A stretch of DNA of 25,609 nt from a virus, in IMG/VR virus record IMGVR_UViG_3300034112_000767, positions 1 to 25,609 of that record; one strand, given 5' to 3'. This document shows, piece by piece, positions 1 through 5,258 of this stretch. The stretch's first letter is position 1; every line of letters starts with the position of its first letter. Below the pieces are notes generated by a model. The model saw nothing but the letters and a program-made list of their open reading frames with translations, ran no database searches and had not been told where the DNA came from. A program made the position numbers and the translations under genes.

Positions 1-231
1 CTGCATGGCAATGGCTCTCGAGTGTTGCCCTGTGATGAACAGATCGAGCACCTTCTTCTGTATCTCCGGTGGAATGCCCGCAAGCGCCCCTTGTCCGTTC
101 ACTTTCTCCATTACAACCCCAGGCACATGCTTCTCGATCTTCACGCCACTCAACCCGGCAAGCTGCCGTGCCCTGCTCTCTGGCGAGCGGTACACGGCGT
201 TGCGCTTCTTGCGTTTTGGGTTGTCGCTCAC
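1..231 (-). CDS. Small basic protein, possible HTH, cut by window edge
   Basis: The gene starts at a GTG (231-229) that overlaps the stop of the previous gene as GTGA, with a strong GGAGGAG about 6 bases upstream. The frame stays open for 77 codons to the window edge, so the C-terminus is missing. The N-terminus is very basic (SDNPKRKKRNAVYRS). The segment from about residue 53 (IPPEIQKKVLDLFITGQHSR) looks like the start of a helix-turn-helix, as in small terminase subunits or phage regulators. That reading is only an inference from a partial protein. The gene was chosen over plus-strand frames because of the coupled start and SD. Confidence 0.75.
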   Translation of the reverse strand, partial: MSDNPKRKKRNAVYRSPESRARQLAGLSGVKIEKHVPGVVMEKVNGQGALAGIPPEIQKKVLDLFITGQHSRAIAMQ

Positions 232-473
232 TCTCGCTCCTCCATGAATGACAAGTCCTCAGCCGTGATCCCGGTGATGTCGCCAAAGGCAGCCTCACGG
301 ATGGCCTGGAGCTGCATGTAGTAGTGATCCGCCTTGAGCGCGATGCGAAGCTGGATGTCAGCTTCCTCTTCACGTTCCTTTTTCAAAATTTGAATTTCAT
401 TTTTCAATTTTGAAATCTCCTTTTCAGCCTGAAGCAGGAGCATCTCTGTGGCTATGGCTTGTTCTGGTGTCAT
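228..473 (-). CDS. Small coiled-coil protein, unknown function
   Basis: An 81-residue protein that I do not recognise. Residues 1-45 form a Glu/Lys/Leu-rich helix with heptad-like spacing (EKEISKLKNEIQILKKERE), very likely a coiled coil, followed by a short C-terminal part containing AEDLSFMEERE. It overlaps both neighbours by four bases (ATGA at 470-473 and GTGA at 228-231), so it is probably translated by reinitiation from the gene before it. No SD precedes the ATG. It is one link in the chain of small accessory genes at the left end of the window. Confidence 0.75.
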   Translation of the reverse strand: MTPEQAIATEMLLLQAEKEISKLKNEIQILKKEREEEADIQLRIALKADHYYMQLQAIREAAFGDITGITAEDLSFMEERE

Positions 474-775
474 TTTTGTTTAACGTACTCTAGTCCGGCC
501 TCGTCTAAAAGCGCATACAACCGCTTAGCCTCATCTTTCCACGAATGCTTACGCTCGATTAACGGCATGCCAACCAGCGCCCGCAGCCTGTTCATGGCTT
601 TCATCCCAACCCAGATGACCTGTTGGTTGTGCTCAAGTGCGTAGCGAAGCTGGTCTGGATTGCGTATATTGAGCTTCTCGATGTACCGGGCCATTTTGAA
701 GTCGAGGGGCGCACACCCGCTGAGTTGCTCCATTCGGTACACCCACAACTTGCGTCTGTTTTCAAACGGCCTCAT
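470..775 (-). CDS. Small basic protein with helix-hairpin-helix-like segment
   Basis: A 101-residue protein, start coupled to the previous stop by ATGA at 772-775. Residues about 30-70 (YIEKLNIRNPDQLRYALEH... GMKAMNRLRALVGMP) resemble the short helix-turn-helix-hairpin arrangement of helix-hairpin-helix or RNA polymerase alpha-CTD-like folds, which would suit nucleic-acid binding. The resemblance is weak and not a family assignment. An internal Met (MEQLSG, residue 15) is an alternative start, but the overlap favours the longer form. Confidence 0.72.
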   Translation of the reverse strand: MRPFENRRKLWVYRMEQLSGCAPLDFKMARYIEKLNIRNPDQLRYALEHNQQVIWVGMKAMNRLRALVGMPLIERKHSWKDEAKRLYALLDEAGLEYVKQK

Positions 776-963
776 TTCCGAGTCTCCTCATGTTTAATCG
801 CGTCCCACATGCAGTCGGCCTCCATCTGGTGATACCGGGCCAATAGGCGCAGCACGCAAATGGCTGTCGTGTCCTCGTCGCTCTCGGCAAAGTCTTCAAC
901 ATATGAGGCAATGCGCCCCAGCATCTGTGAATGCTCCTTGAGTTTCTCGATGTTGTCGCTCAC
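772..963 (-). CDS. Small acidic helical protein, unknown function
   Basis: A 63-residue protein with a GTG start at 963-961, overlapping the previous stop as GTGA. A near-perfect SD (AAGGAGGTG) lies about 5 bases upstream, which fixes the start. The sequence is predicted to be all-helical and acidic (EDFAESDEDTTA) with a Met- and Cys-containing second half. No known domain is recognised. It sits within the chain of overlapping accessory genes. Confidence 0.75.
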   Translation of the reverse strand: MSDNIEKLKEHSQMLGRIASYVEDFAESDEDTTAICVLRLLARYHQMEADCMWDAIKHEETRK

Positions 964-1337
964 TTCTGCACCTCCTTCACCATTTCGGTGGCGTCACCAG
1001 ATTGGTCTTCCCATTTGCCTAGCGTCCGCAAGAATGCCTCTGCGCGTTGGCGGGCTGTTGCGTCTAACATGTCGCTCGCTTCCATGCGTTGCCAGTTGTG
1101 TGGATTTTGTAACTTTCCAAGTTCGTCAACGTAATCGTAGCGCATGAACCAATCCTTCCGCCAAAGATGTTGCTCCGCCTCATGCATTGCGTTGAGATCG
1201 TTAACGTAATCTGGCAGGTCTGGGCGTAACTCTAAGCCATTGTCAAAGCCCTTGTAAAAGCCAGATTCGCCTTCAATCGCAAGGTCACGCCAACCACACG
1301 CTTCCGCAATGCGTTGGTTAATTTGTTCGTCTGTCAT
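960..1337 (-). CDS. Phage ABA-sandwich domain protein (paralogue 1)
   Basis: A 125-residue protein. It starts MTDEQINQRIAEACGW, carries NDLNAMHEAE at about residue 70 and ends with ATARQRAEAFLRTLGKW. This pattern (N-terminal IAEA-GW, central NDLNAMHEAE, C-terminal A-R--AFL-TLGKW) matches the small phage ABA-sandwich proteins common in environmental phages, whose function is unknown. The gene at 4623-4916 has the same three blocks and is a clear paralogue. ATGA overlaps exist at both ends. An extra charged tail (DQSGDATEMVKEVQK) follows the conserved end. Confidence 0.82.
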   Translation of the reverse strand: MTDEQINQRIAEACGWRDLAIEGESGFYKGFDNGLELRPDLPDYVNDLNAMHEAEQHLWRKDWFMRYDYVDELGKLQNPHNWQRMEASDMLDATARQRAEAFLRTLGKWEDQSGDATEMVKEVQK

Positions 1338-1555
1338 GGTTGGGTCACCCTGTTTACAGTTCTAAAATGCGTTTCCAATGTTTTAAAAACCTTCACGCAC
1401 ATAACTAGCTCAATGTGTTCATTTACATTTACGGTTTTTGTTGTGTCAGCCCATGCTCCGTATGCTTGATCTCGATCGGAAAATTCACCAGAACACCAAA
1501 ATTCCCCATCTGCATCTCTTCTTCCAATCATGTAAGTAACAATTTCGTTTGTCAT
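1334..1555 (-). CDS. Hypothetical protein, 73 residues
   Basis: I do not recognise this protein. It starts MTNEIVTYMIGRRDADGEFW and shows alternating beta-strand-like segments (EIVTYMIG, HIELVMCVKVF) around an acidic loop, suggesting a small alpha/beta fold. It is coupled on both sides by ATGA overlaps (1552-1555 and 1334-1337). No SD precedes the start, so expression probably depends on reinitiation after the upstream gene. Its codon use is more AT-rich than the neighbouring ABA-sandwich gene. Confidence 0.7.
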   Translation of the reverse strand: MTNEIVTYMIGRRDADGEFWCSGEFSDRDQAYGAWADTTKTVNVNEHIELVMCVKVFKTLETHFRTVNRVTQP

Positions 1556-1725
1556 GGTTTGTAAATTTTATCCATTAATTGTCTCGCAAGTGCTTCCACT
1601 TTTATTTTGTCATAATCGATTTGCGATTGAACTCTGTTAAACAAAGCCTGCAGCTTACTTAGCCTTCTTTGCTTCTGTTCCAGTTTCTTTCTAGCGTTAA
1701 TGTAAGCAGTCTGTTCTTCGGTCAT
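1552..1725 (-). CDS. Small basic coiled-coil protein
   Basis: A 57-residue protein, helical throughout (YINARKKLEQKQRRLSKLQ...), Lys/Arg/Gln-rich, with coiled-coil character and no recognised domain. I place the start at the ATG at 1725 because it overlaps the upstream stop as ATGA (1722-1725), the junction type used throughout this region. The longer frame from a GTG at 1743 has its SD-like GGAGGA directly abutting the start and is less likely. A GGGAG lies about 11 bases upstream of the chosen ATG. Confidence 0.68.
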   Translation of the reverse strand: MTEEQTAYINARKKLEQKQRRLSKLQALFNRVQSQIDYDKIKVEALARQLMDKIYKP

Positions 1726-1973
1726 ACTTCGTAAGTCTCCCACTCCTCCGAGAGTAGCTCGTCTGCACCTAAGCGCGGATTGAGATCAGCAGGATCGCTC
1801 GTGTAATAGAGCTTCTCCCATGTCTTTCCGTTCTTATCCAGCTTACGCTCAAACCTGAGCAGCCCGATATACGCGCCCCTCCACATAGGGAGTCTGATGC
1901 CAATCTTGTGCGGCTGTTCAAGCATAGCTTTAAATGCCTCGCAGAACCGCAGTCTGTTTTGGATGAGTTTCAT
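1722..1973 (-). CDS. Tad2-like (DUF2829-type) single-module protein
   Basis: An 83-residue protein with a strong SD (GGAGG four bases before the ATG). The layout matches the small DUF2829/Tad2-like fold: an N-terminal helix with FCEAFKAMLEQ, then IRLPMW-GAYIGLL, a loop, and a C-terminal ADELLSEEWETYEV corresponding to the family's 'S--DLLA-DWE' ending. Characterised Tad2 proteins from phages sequester the cyclic ADP-ribose-type signal of the Thoeris defence system. Family membership is inferred from pattern only; function in this phage is unproven. The gene at 4913-5257 carries two related modules. Confidence 0.6.
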   Translation of the reverse strand: MKLIQNRLRFCEAFKAMLEQPHKIGIRLPMWRGAYIGLLRFERKLDKNGKTWEKLYYTSDPADLNPRLGADELLSEEWETYEV

Positions 1974-2221
1974 TTCGCCTCCTTCTGCGTCAGCTTATAC
2001 GCCTCAGCCAACACAAGGTCAGCGTCAAGCAGTGCAGCTCGGTCGTTTGGAAACGCTGAATGGGCATCGTAGTGCTTGAGCAGGCAATGCTTGAGCTGCT
2101 CGATCGCTGATGCCGCCTGTACGGCAAGATGCCTGTGCATGATAAGCTCGGCCTTAAGGTTGCCGATCATCTCGGCCTGACGGTTGTGTGCGTCCATGTA
2201 TTGTTGTAGTTGTACGCTCAT
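1970..2221 (-). CDS. Small helical protein, unknown function
   Basis: An 83-residue protein starting MSVQLQQYMDAHNRQAEMIG. The start at 2221 is set by an ATGA overlap with the upstream stop (2218-2221); the open frame extends further upstream but only inside the previous gene. It is almost entirely helical with hydrophobic spacing compatible with a coiled coil (MIGNLKAELIMHRHLAVQAASAIEQL). The C-terminal half (NDRAALLDADLVLAEAYKLTQ) suggests a second helical hairpin. No family is recognised. Confidence 0.7.
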   Translation of the reverse strand: MSVQLQQYMDAHNRQAEMIGNLKAELIMHRHLAVQAASAIEQLKHCLLKHYDAHSAFPNDRAALLDADLVLAEAYKLTQKEAK

Positions 2222-2454
2222 GCTGCGAATTTGACTCCCATTCGACGGTGTGCAGTCTTGTTCTCGTACCCGATGCTGATTAATGCATCGATCATCTCCT
2301 CCGTCTCGGGCCACATTTCCTTGCGAAAAGTGCTAGGATGTGCTCGGAGCCACATGTCCATCTCCGGCCAACGGTTCGGCACCGTCTTGTCTGCAAAGTA
2401 ATCCCACCACACGATCTGCGCCACAAACACTTGCAGCTTCACCGGCAGTTCCAT
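2218..2454 (-). CDS. Trp-rich small protein, unknown function
   Basis: A 78-residue protein starting MELPVKLQVFVAQIVWWDYF and rich in Trp, Met and charged residues (NRWPEMDMWLRAHP, MWPETEEMIDALISIGYE). The composition is protein-like from this Met onward. The frame stays open up to 2541, but that part reads as the shadow of the coiled-coil gene on the other frame, so I prefer the ATG at 2454, with GGAG about 10 bases upstream. It overlaps the 3' part of the next gene's frame by 122 bases, which is unusual here and is listed as a finding. Confidence 0.62.
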   Translation of the reverse strand: MELPVKLQVFVAQIVWWDYFADKTVPNRWPEMDMWLRAHPSTFRKEMWPETEEMIDALISIGYENKTAHRRMGVKFAA

Positions 2455-2614
2455 AATCCGTGATCTCCACTCCCGTGGATCTACCTTCCGCAACCTGCCT
2501 ACCCAGCCGTTTGATTGTCTCTTCTTTAATCTGATTCTCATTTGTTAGTCGTTTGTTTTCTTGTGTTAGTACATGGATGCGCTCCATGAGCGATTCGATT
2601 AATTGAGCACTCAT
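2333..2614 (-). CDS. Coiled-coil protein with suspect out-of-frame tail
   Basis: A 93-residue frame. Residues 1-45 form a convincing coiled coil (LMERIHVLTQENKRLTNEN...). The start at 2614 overlaps the stop of the 28-residue membrane microprotein as ATGA. After about residue 55 (GVEITDYG) the sequence becomes Gly/Ala/Cys-rich without clear structure and runs 122 bases through the next gene in another frame. The genuine protein may end near residue 55, with a single-base loss removing an original TAATG stop/start. The N-terminal part is well supported, the tail is not. Confidence 0.55.
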   Translation of the reverse strand: MSAQLIESLMERIHVLTQENKRLTNENQIKEETIKRLGRQVAEGRSTGVEITDYGTAGEAASVCGADRVVGLLCRQDGAEPLAGDGHVAPSTS

Positions 2615-2697
2615 TCTCGGTCGAAGATGTAGCCCAGCGCCAATGCTAGAATGCTTAGTATAGCAATAGCAACTTGTATTTTAGGTGGGTTCTTCAT
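2611..2697 (-). CDS. 28-residue single-pass membrane microprotein
   Basis: A short frame: ATG at 2697-2695, stop TGA at 2613-2611. It encodes MKNPPKIQVAIAI followed by LSILALALGYIFDRE, that is a basic N-terminus, one hydrophobic span of about 18 residues and a charged end. It overlaps the zinc-ribbon gene by 17 bases and its stop overlaps the next start as ATGA, the same junction type as its neighbours. That junction, plus filling an otherwise empty gap between genes, argues that it is real. Upstream AAGAAGA may act as a weak SD. Function unknown; a small regulator of a membrane target is possible. Confidence 0.6.
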   Translation of the reverse strand: MKNPPKIQVAIAILSILALALGYIFDRE

Positions 2698-2839
2698 TCT
2701 TCTTTTGACTTTCTTTAGCATCACACTCAGGGCAGAACCAGTCTCCCCAAAAGTCTTGAGTCAAATCTTCCCGGCAGTACCAGCAGACTGGATGCTCGTC
2801 CTTAGGATCGCTATCACCTGGGTGTCCTGTGCTGATCAT
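2681..2839 (-). CDS. Small zinc-ribbon protein
   Basis: A 52-residue protein with two CxxC knuckles, CWYC at about residues 19-22 and CPEC at about 37-40, separated by LTQDFWGDWF. This is the pattern of a small rubredoxin-like zinc ribbon. The start at 2839 overlaps the upstream stop as ATGA and has GGAGG six bases before it. The tail is Lys/Glu-rich. Such proteins in phages often bind nucleic acid or proteins, but no specific role can be read here. Confidence 0.75.
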   Translation of the reverse strand: MISTGHPGDSDPKDEHPVCWYCREDLTQDFWGDWFCPECDAKESQKKNEEPT

Positions 2840-3063
2840 CTGCGACCTCCGTTGTATTCGTACATGGCCGACACCGCGAACACGGCGCTTGAGATAAACA
2901 ACGCAAGCAGCACGACTGCTTCCCACAGTTCTTGAGCGAAGTAGGCAATGGCTAGTCCATCTAGAATCGCAAGTGTCGCAAATGCCCAGAGGTAGGGCAG
3001 TGCTTTGTTTGAGTTGTCAGGTTCAAGTTTCATATATGACTGGTAGTGTTTTACTTTATTCAT
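2836..3063 (-). CDS. Two-span small membrane protein
   Basis: A 75-residue protein. Residues about 22-44 (ALPYLWAFATLAILDGLAIA) and 49-68 (WEAVVLLALFISSAVFAVSA) form two hydrophobic spans with a short acidic loop, ending in MYEYNGGRR. The start at 3063 (MNKVKHYQ) overlaps the end of the helicase C-half at AATGAATAA; MKLEP at 3033 is the alternative. There is no SD. Function unknown. The overlap suggests translation by reinitiation after the helicase half. Confidence 0.68.
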   Translation of the reverse strand: MNKVKHYQSYMKLEPDNSNKALPYLWAFATLAILDGLAIAYFAQELWEAVVLLALFISSAVFAVSAMYEYNGGRR

Positions 3064-3640
3064 TGTGGAATGTTGCTGTTTTGCCGTGGAAACGCAGGTT
3101 TGCACTGACGCCACACGGGCCGTTTCGTTGGATGGGTATGCCAATCTCGCGAAACTCTGCGTCGTCGGACAGCTTCACAACCATCACGGCTGTAGCATCT
3201 TGTCCGATTGCACGGCTTTCACGAGCTTTACCCTGCTCATTTAGTTGCGTAATGCTGATCACAAGGCAACCCAATTCGATGCCAAGTAGGCGCAGACTCC
3301 GGCTAACCTCAGCCACCTCACGCTCGCGGCTAGAGTCCTTCCCAAGGTCGCATCGCACGAGTTGGATGTAGTCTACGAACAGTACACCGAGGCCGTCCGG
3401 CGACTTGGCCATAGCCCGTGCCGTGGCGCATATGTTGGCGATATCGTACAGATCGTCGCGGATCACCAGACGGCTGTTGTTGAGCTTCTGGATGGCATTG
3501 TGGACGCCCCGGATGTCGCGCTCGTGCTTGGCCCCCTCAGCGAGGGTACGCAGGCTGACGCTGCCTAGCCTGGCAACGAGCCGGTCGATGATCTGGTTAG
3601 CTGGCATCTCGAGCGAGATGACGAGGATTCCTTTGTTCAT
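3056..3640 (-). CDS. dnaB: DnaB-type replicative helicase, C-terminal half (split gene)
   Basis: A 194-residue protein that begins MNKGILVISLEM, exactly at the second RecA-fold strand of DnaB (the SLEM motif), and carries the rest of the motor. Walker B is VLFVD ending at residue 90, the DNA-contact/sensor segment is VISITQLNE (Gln 132), and the arginine-finger block is QRNGPCG (Arg 172). It lacks Walker A and the N-terminal domain, which are encoded 2.7 kb upstream at 6350-7060. The first 44 bases overlap the methyltransferase 3' end. The two halves together give about 430 residues, normal for DnaB. No intein sequence precedes the start. The active motor is probably formed by non-covalent assembly of the halves. 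Confidence 0.9.
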   Translation of the reverse strand: MNKGILVISLEMPANQIIDRLVARLGSVSLRTLAEGAKHERDIRGVHNAIQKLNNSRLVIRDDLYDIANICATARAMAKSPDGLGVLFVDYIQLVRCDLGKDSSREREVAEVSRSLRLLGIELGCLVISITQLNEQGKARESRAIGQDATAVMVVKLSDDAEFREIGIPIQRNGPCGVSANLRFHGKTATFHNE

Positions 3641-4397
3641 TTAGTAGTGTGGTAAAAGCTAAGGCTGCTGTGGCTGGGACGACTCCGTTTCCGAGGAGGC
3701 GCATCCTGTCCACCCAATCGGCACCCCCATCATCCATTCGCACCAGGATGGGTTCAGTCGTCCAGTCTGACCAGTCCGTTCCTGTGCTACTGCATCCAGA
3801 TAAAACTTGTTGACTCGATAAGTGTGACTCTTGCTCCCAAGTGGACCACAGCCCTTGTACTCGCTTGCTCTGATTGTGGGCCAAGATAAACACTCGCTTG
3901 CGTTGGTGAGGCGCACCGCATTCAGACGCGCTGAATATGCCCCACGACACCGCGTAACCCAGCTCTTCCAGATCGCTAATGACGCTGGAGAGTCCCAACG
4001 AGACGTGCCCTTCGACGTTCTCAAAGAAGCAGACTCGGGGGCGAAGAAGTCGAATGCCGTCTGCGATGTAGGGCCACAAGTGCCTTGGGTCGTCTTTGCC
4101 TGCTCGTTTTCCTGCTGCGCTGAAGGGCTGGCAGGGGTAGCCTCCAGAGAGGATGTCCACCTTTCCAGAAAACTCTGCCCAAGGGAAGGACTTGAGATCG
4201 CTCCATATCGGAGCCGCATCAAGTTGCCCGCCTTCCATTCGCGCAAGTAGGCACTCGATTGCGAAGGCTTCGATCTCCGCATAAGCGACCGTGCGCAAGC
4301 TCTGGCACACTCTACGGAGTCCGAGGTCAATGCCTCCGTATCCTGAACAAAGGCTAATATGAGTTGTTTTGGCAGTATCCACATTAGCGCAATCCAT
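3597..4397 (-). CDS. DNA (cytosine-5) methyltransferase
   Basis: A 266-residue protein with the C5-methyltransferase motifs in order: motif I LCSGYGGIDLGL (residues 16-27, SAM binding), motif IV GGYPCQPFSAAG with catalytic Cys 89, motif VI FENVEG (125-130), motif VIII QRKRVFIL (165-172), and motif X GNGVVPATA (236-244). The stretch between VIII and X is only about 60 residues, so the target-recognition domain is very short. No partner restriction enzyme is adjacent, so it is probably an orphan that protects phage DNA from host restriction. It sits between the two helicase halves. Its last 15 codons run into the helicase C-half reading frame, probably a non-homologous tail. Confidence 0.93.
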   Translation of the reverse strand: MDCANVDTAKTTHISLCSGYGGIDLGLRRVCQSLRTVAYAEIEAFAIECLLARMEGGQLDAAPIWSDLKSFPWAEFSGKVDILSGGYPCQPFSAAGKRAGKDDPRHLWPYIADGIRLLRPRVCFFENVEGHVSLGLSSVISDLEELGYAVSWGIFSASECGAPHQRKRVFILAHNQSKRVQGLWSTWEQESHLSSQQVLSGCSSTGTDWSDWTTEPILVRMDDGGADWVDRMRLLGNGVVPATAALAFTTLLNEQRNPRHLARDAS

Positions 4398-4626
4398 TCA
4401 TAGGCCTTGCCGAGGTGTGTGAGTGCTGCCCGGTGTACGGTTCCAGCACATATTTTACCTCGATGAGATCCGTCGATTGATTCTCTGGCAGCAGCATGAG
4501 CGCCTCCATCTTCGAGCCTAGTGCGTCTTTTGCGCCGATCGCAACGATGTCCTGCGTCTTCTTGGGGCGCGGCAGCTCCACGTTTTGCAGCACGTTAGTG
4601 CGTCGGATGAGTACCCAGTCGCTCAT
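4384..4626 (-). CDS. Hypothetical protein, 80 residues
   Basis: I do not recognise this protein. It starts MSDWVLIRRTNVLQNVELP at 4626, overlapping the upstream stop as ATGA (4623-4626), with GGAGG seven bases upstream. The middle is mixed alpha/beta (TQDIVAIGAKDALGSKMEALM), then DLIEVKYVLEPYTG, and a His/Ser-rich tail. It overlaps the methyltransferase start by 14 bases. It is one of six genes lying between the split helicase halves. Confidence 0.72.
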   Translation of the reverse strand: MSDWVLIRRTNVLQNVELPRPKKTQDIVAIGAKDALGSKMEALMLLPENQSTDLIEVKYVLEPYTGQHSHTSARPMNGLR

Positions 4627-4916
4627 GGTTGTGCCTCCTTCCACTTGCCTAATGTCCGCAGAAACGCCTTTGCCTTTTCTCGCGCAGTAGCATGGCAAGC
4701 GTCTTGCATGAAGCTAGCTAAGTGCATTAAGTAGATCCTCCACTGCTGCATGTTCAACACTTTCTCAGCCAGATGCATGGCATTAAGATCGTTTGCCCAA
4801 TCCCACAATTCGTCGCAAGTGCAGTCAATGCCGTTGGCCGTCCACACATAGACGCCGTCTTCCTTGCGCCAGCCCATAGCTTCAGCCATAGCCGCATTAA
4901 TCTCGTCGTCGCTCAT
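4623..4916 (-). CDS. Phage ABA-sandwich domain protein (paralogue 2)
   Basis: A 97-residue protein starting MSDDEINAAMAEAMGW. It shares NDLNAMHLAE and the ending ATAREKAKAFLRTLGKW with the protein at 960-1337, so the two are paralogues within one phage. The start at 4916 overlaps the upstream stop as ATGA (4913-4916), with GGGAGG seven bases before it; a GTG two codons upstream is the alternative. This copy has a Cys pair in the middle (DCTCDELWDW) not seen in paralogue 1. Function of the family is unknown. It lies between the helicase halves. Confidence 0.82.
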   Translation of the reverse strand: MSDDEINAAMAEAMGWRKEDGVYVWTANGIDCTCDELWDWANDLNAMHLAEKVLNMQQWRIYLMHLASFMQDACHATAREKAKAFLRTLGKWKEAQP

Positions 4917-5257
4917 GACCACACCTCCCAGTCGTTAGCCAGAATGTCTTCAATGCTAAGCTCAAATGGAGCATGGTTTTTCTCGTATTTTTCAAAATCC
5001 TCCCAGCACTTTCGCCGCACAAATCTAGCTCTGCCTTCTGATAACTCAGTGATTGGGTATATAATTCTGCATCCACTGGTTTTTAAAATTGGATGTGGCG
5101 ACATTCCCTCCCAGTCATCTTCGATTAAATCACTGCCGCTCATTGAAGTGTTACCTCCTGATTTTGAAAAACACTGCCCCTCTCTCCAGCTTTTGCGCCG
5201 CACATTCCAGCCGTCGGCCAGCTTGTCTAGCAGTTCGTTTCGTGGTATGTCTTGCAT
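4913..5257 (-). CDS. Tandem two-module Tad2-like (DUF2829-type) protein
   Basis: A 114-residue protein with two short modules of one plan. Module 1 (about residues 1-52) has LADGWNVRRKSWREG then SGSDLIEDDWEG. Module 2 (about 60-114) has LSEGRARFVRRKCWED then LSIEDILANDWEVW. The 'xVRRKxW ... DLIxxDWE' pattern fits DUF2829/Tad2-like proteins, whose studied members bind a Thoeris signalling nucleotide. A tandem fusion could supply, in one chain, the dimer that single-module members form (inference). The start at 5257 has GGAGGA eight bases upstream and lies just after the nuclease stop; the longer open frame is a shadow of that gene. Confidence 0.62.
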   Translation of the reverse strand: MQDIPRNELLDKLADGWNVRRKSWREGQCFSKSGGNTSMSGSDLIEDDWEGMSPHPILKTSGCRIIYPITELSEGRARFVRRKCWEDFEKYEKNHAPFELSIEDILANDWEVWS

Positions 5258-5258
5258 A

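Noticed and set aside
5-321. Plus-strand open frames at the left end and throughout the window
   Set aside because: They overlap minus-strand genes with recognised domains or coupled starts and have low-complexity, non-protein-like composition.
3659-4384. A 241-residue open frame overlapping the methyltransferase on the same strand
   Set aside because: It lacks domain motifs, while the other frame carries all C5-methyltransferase motifs in order.
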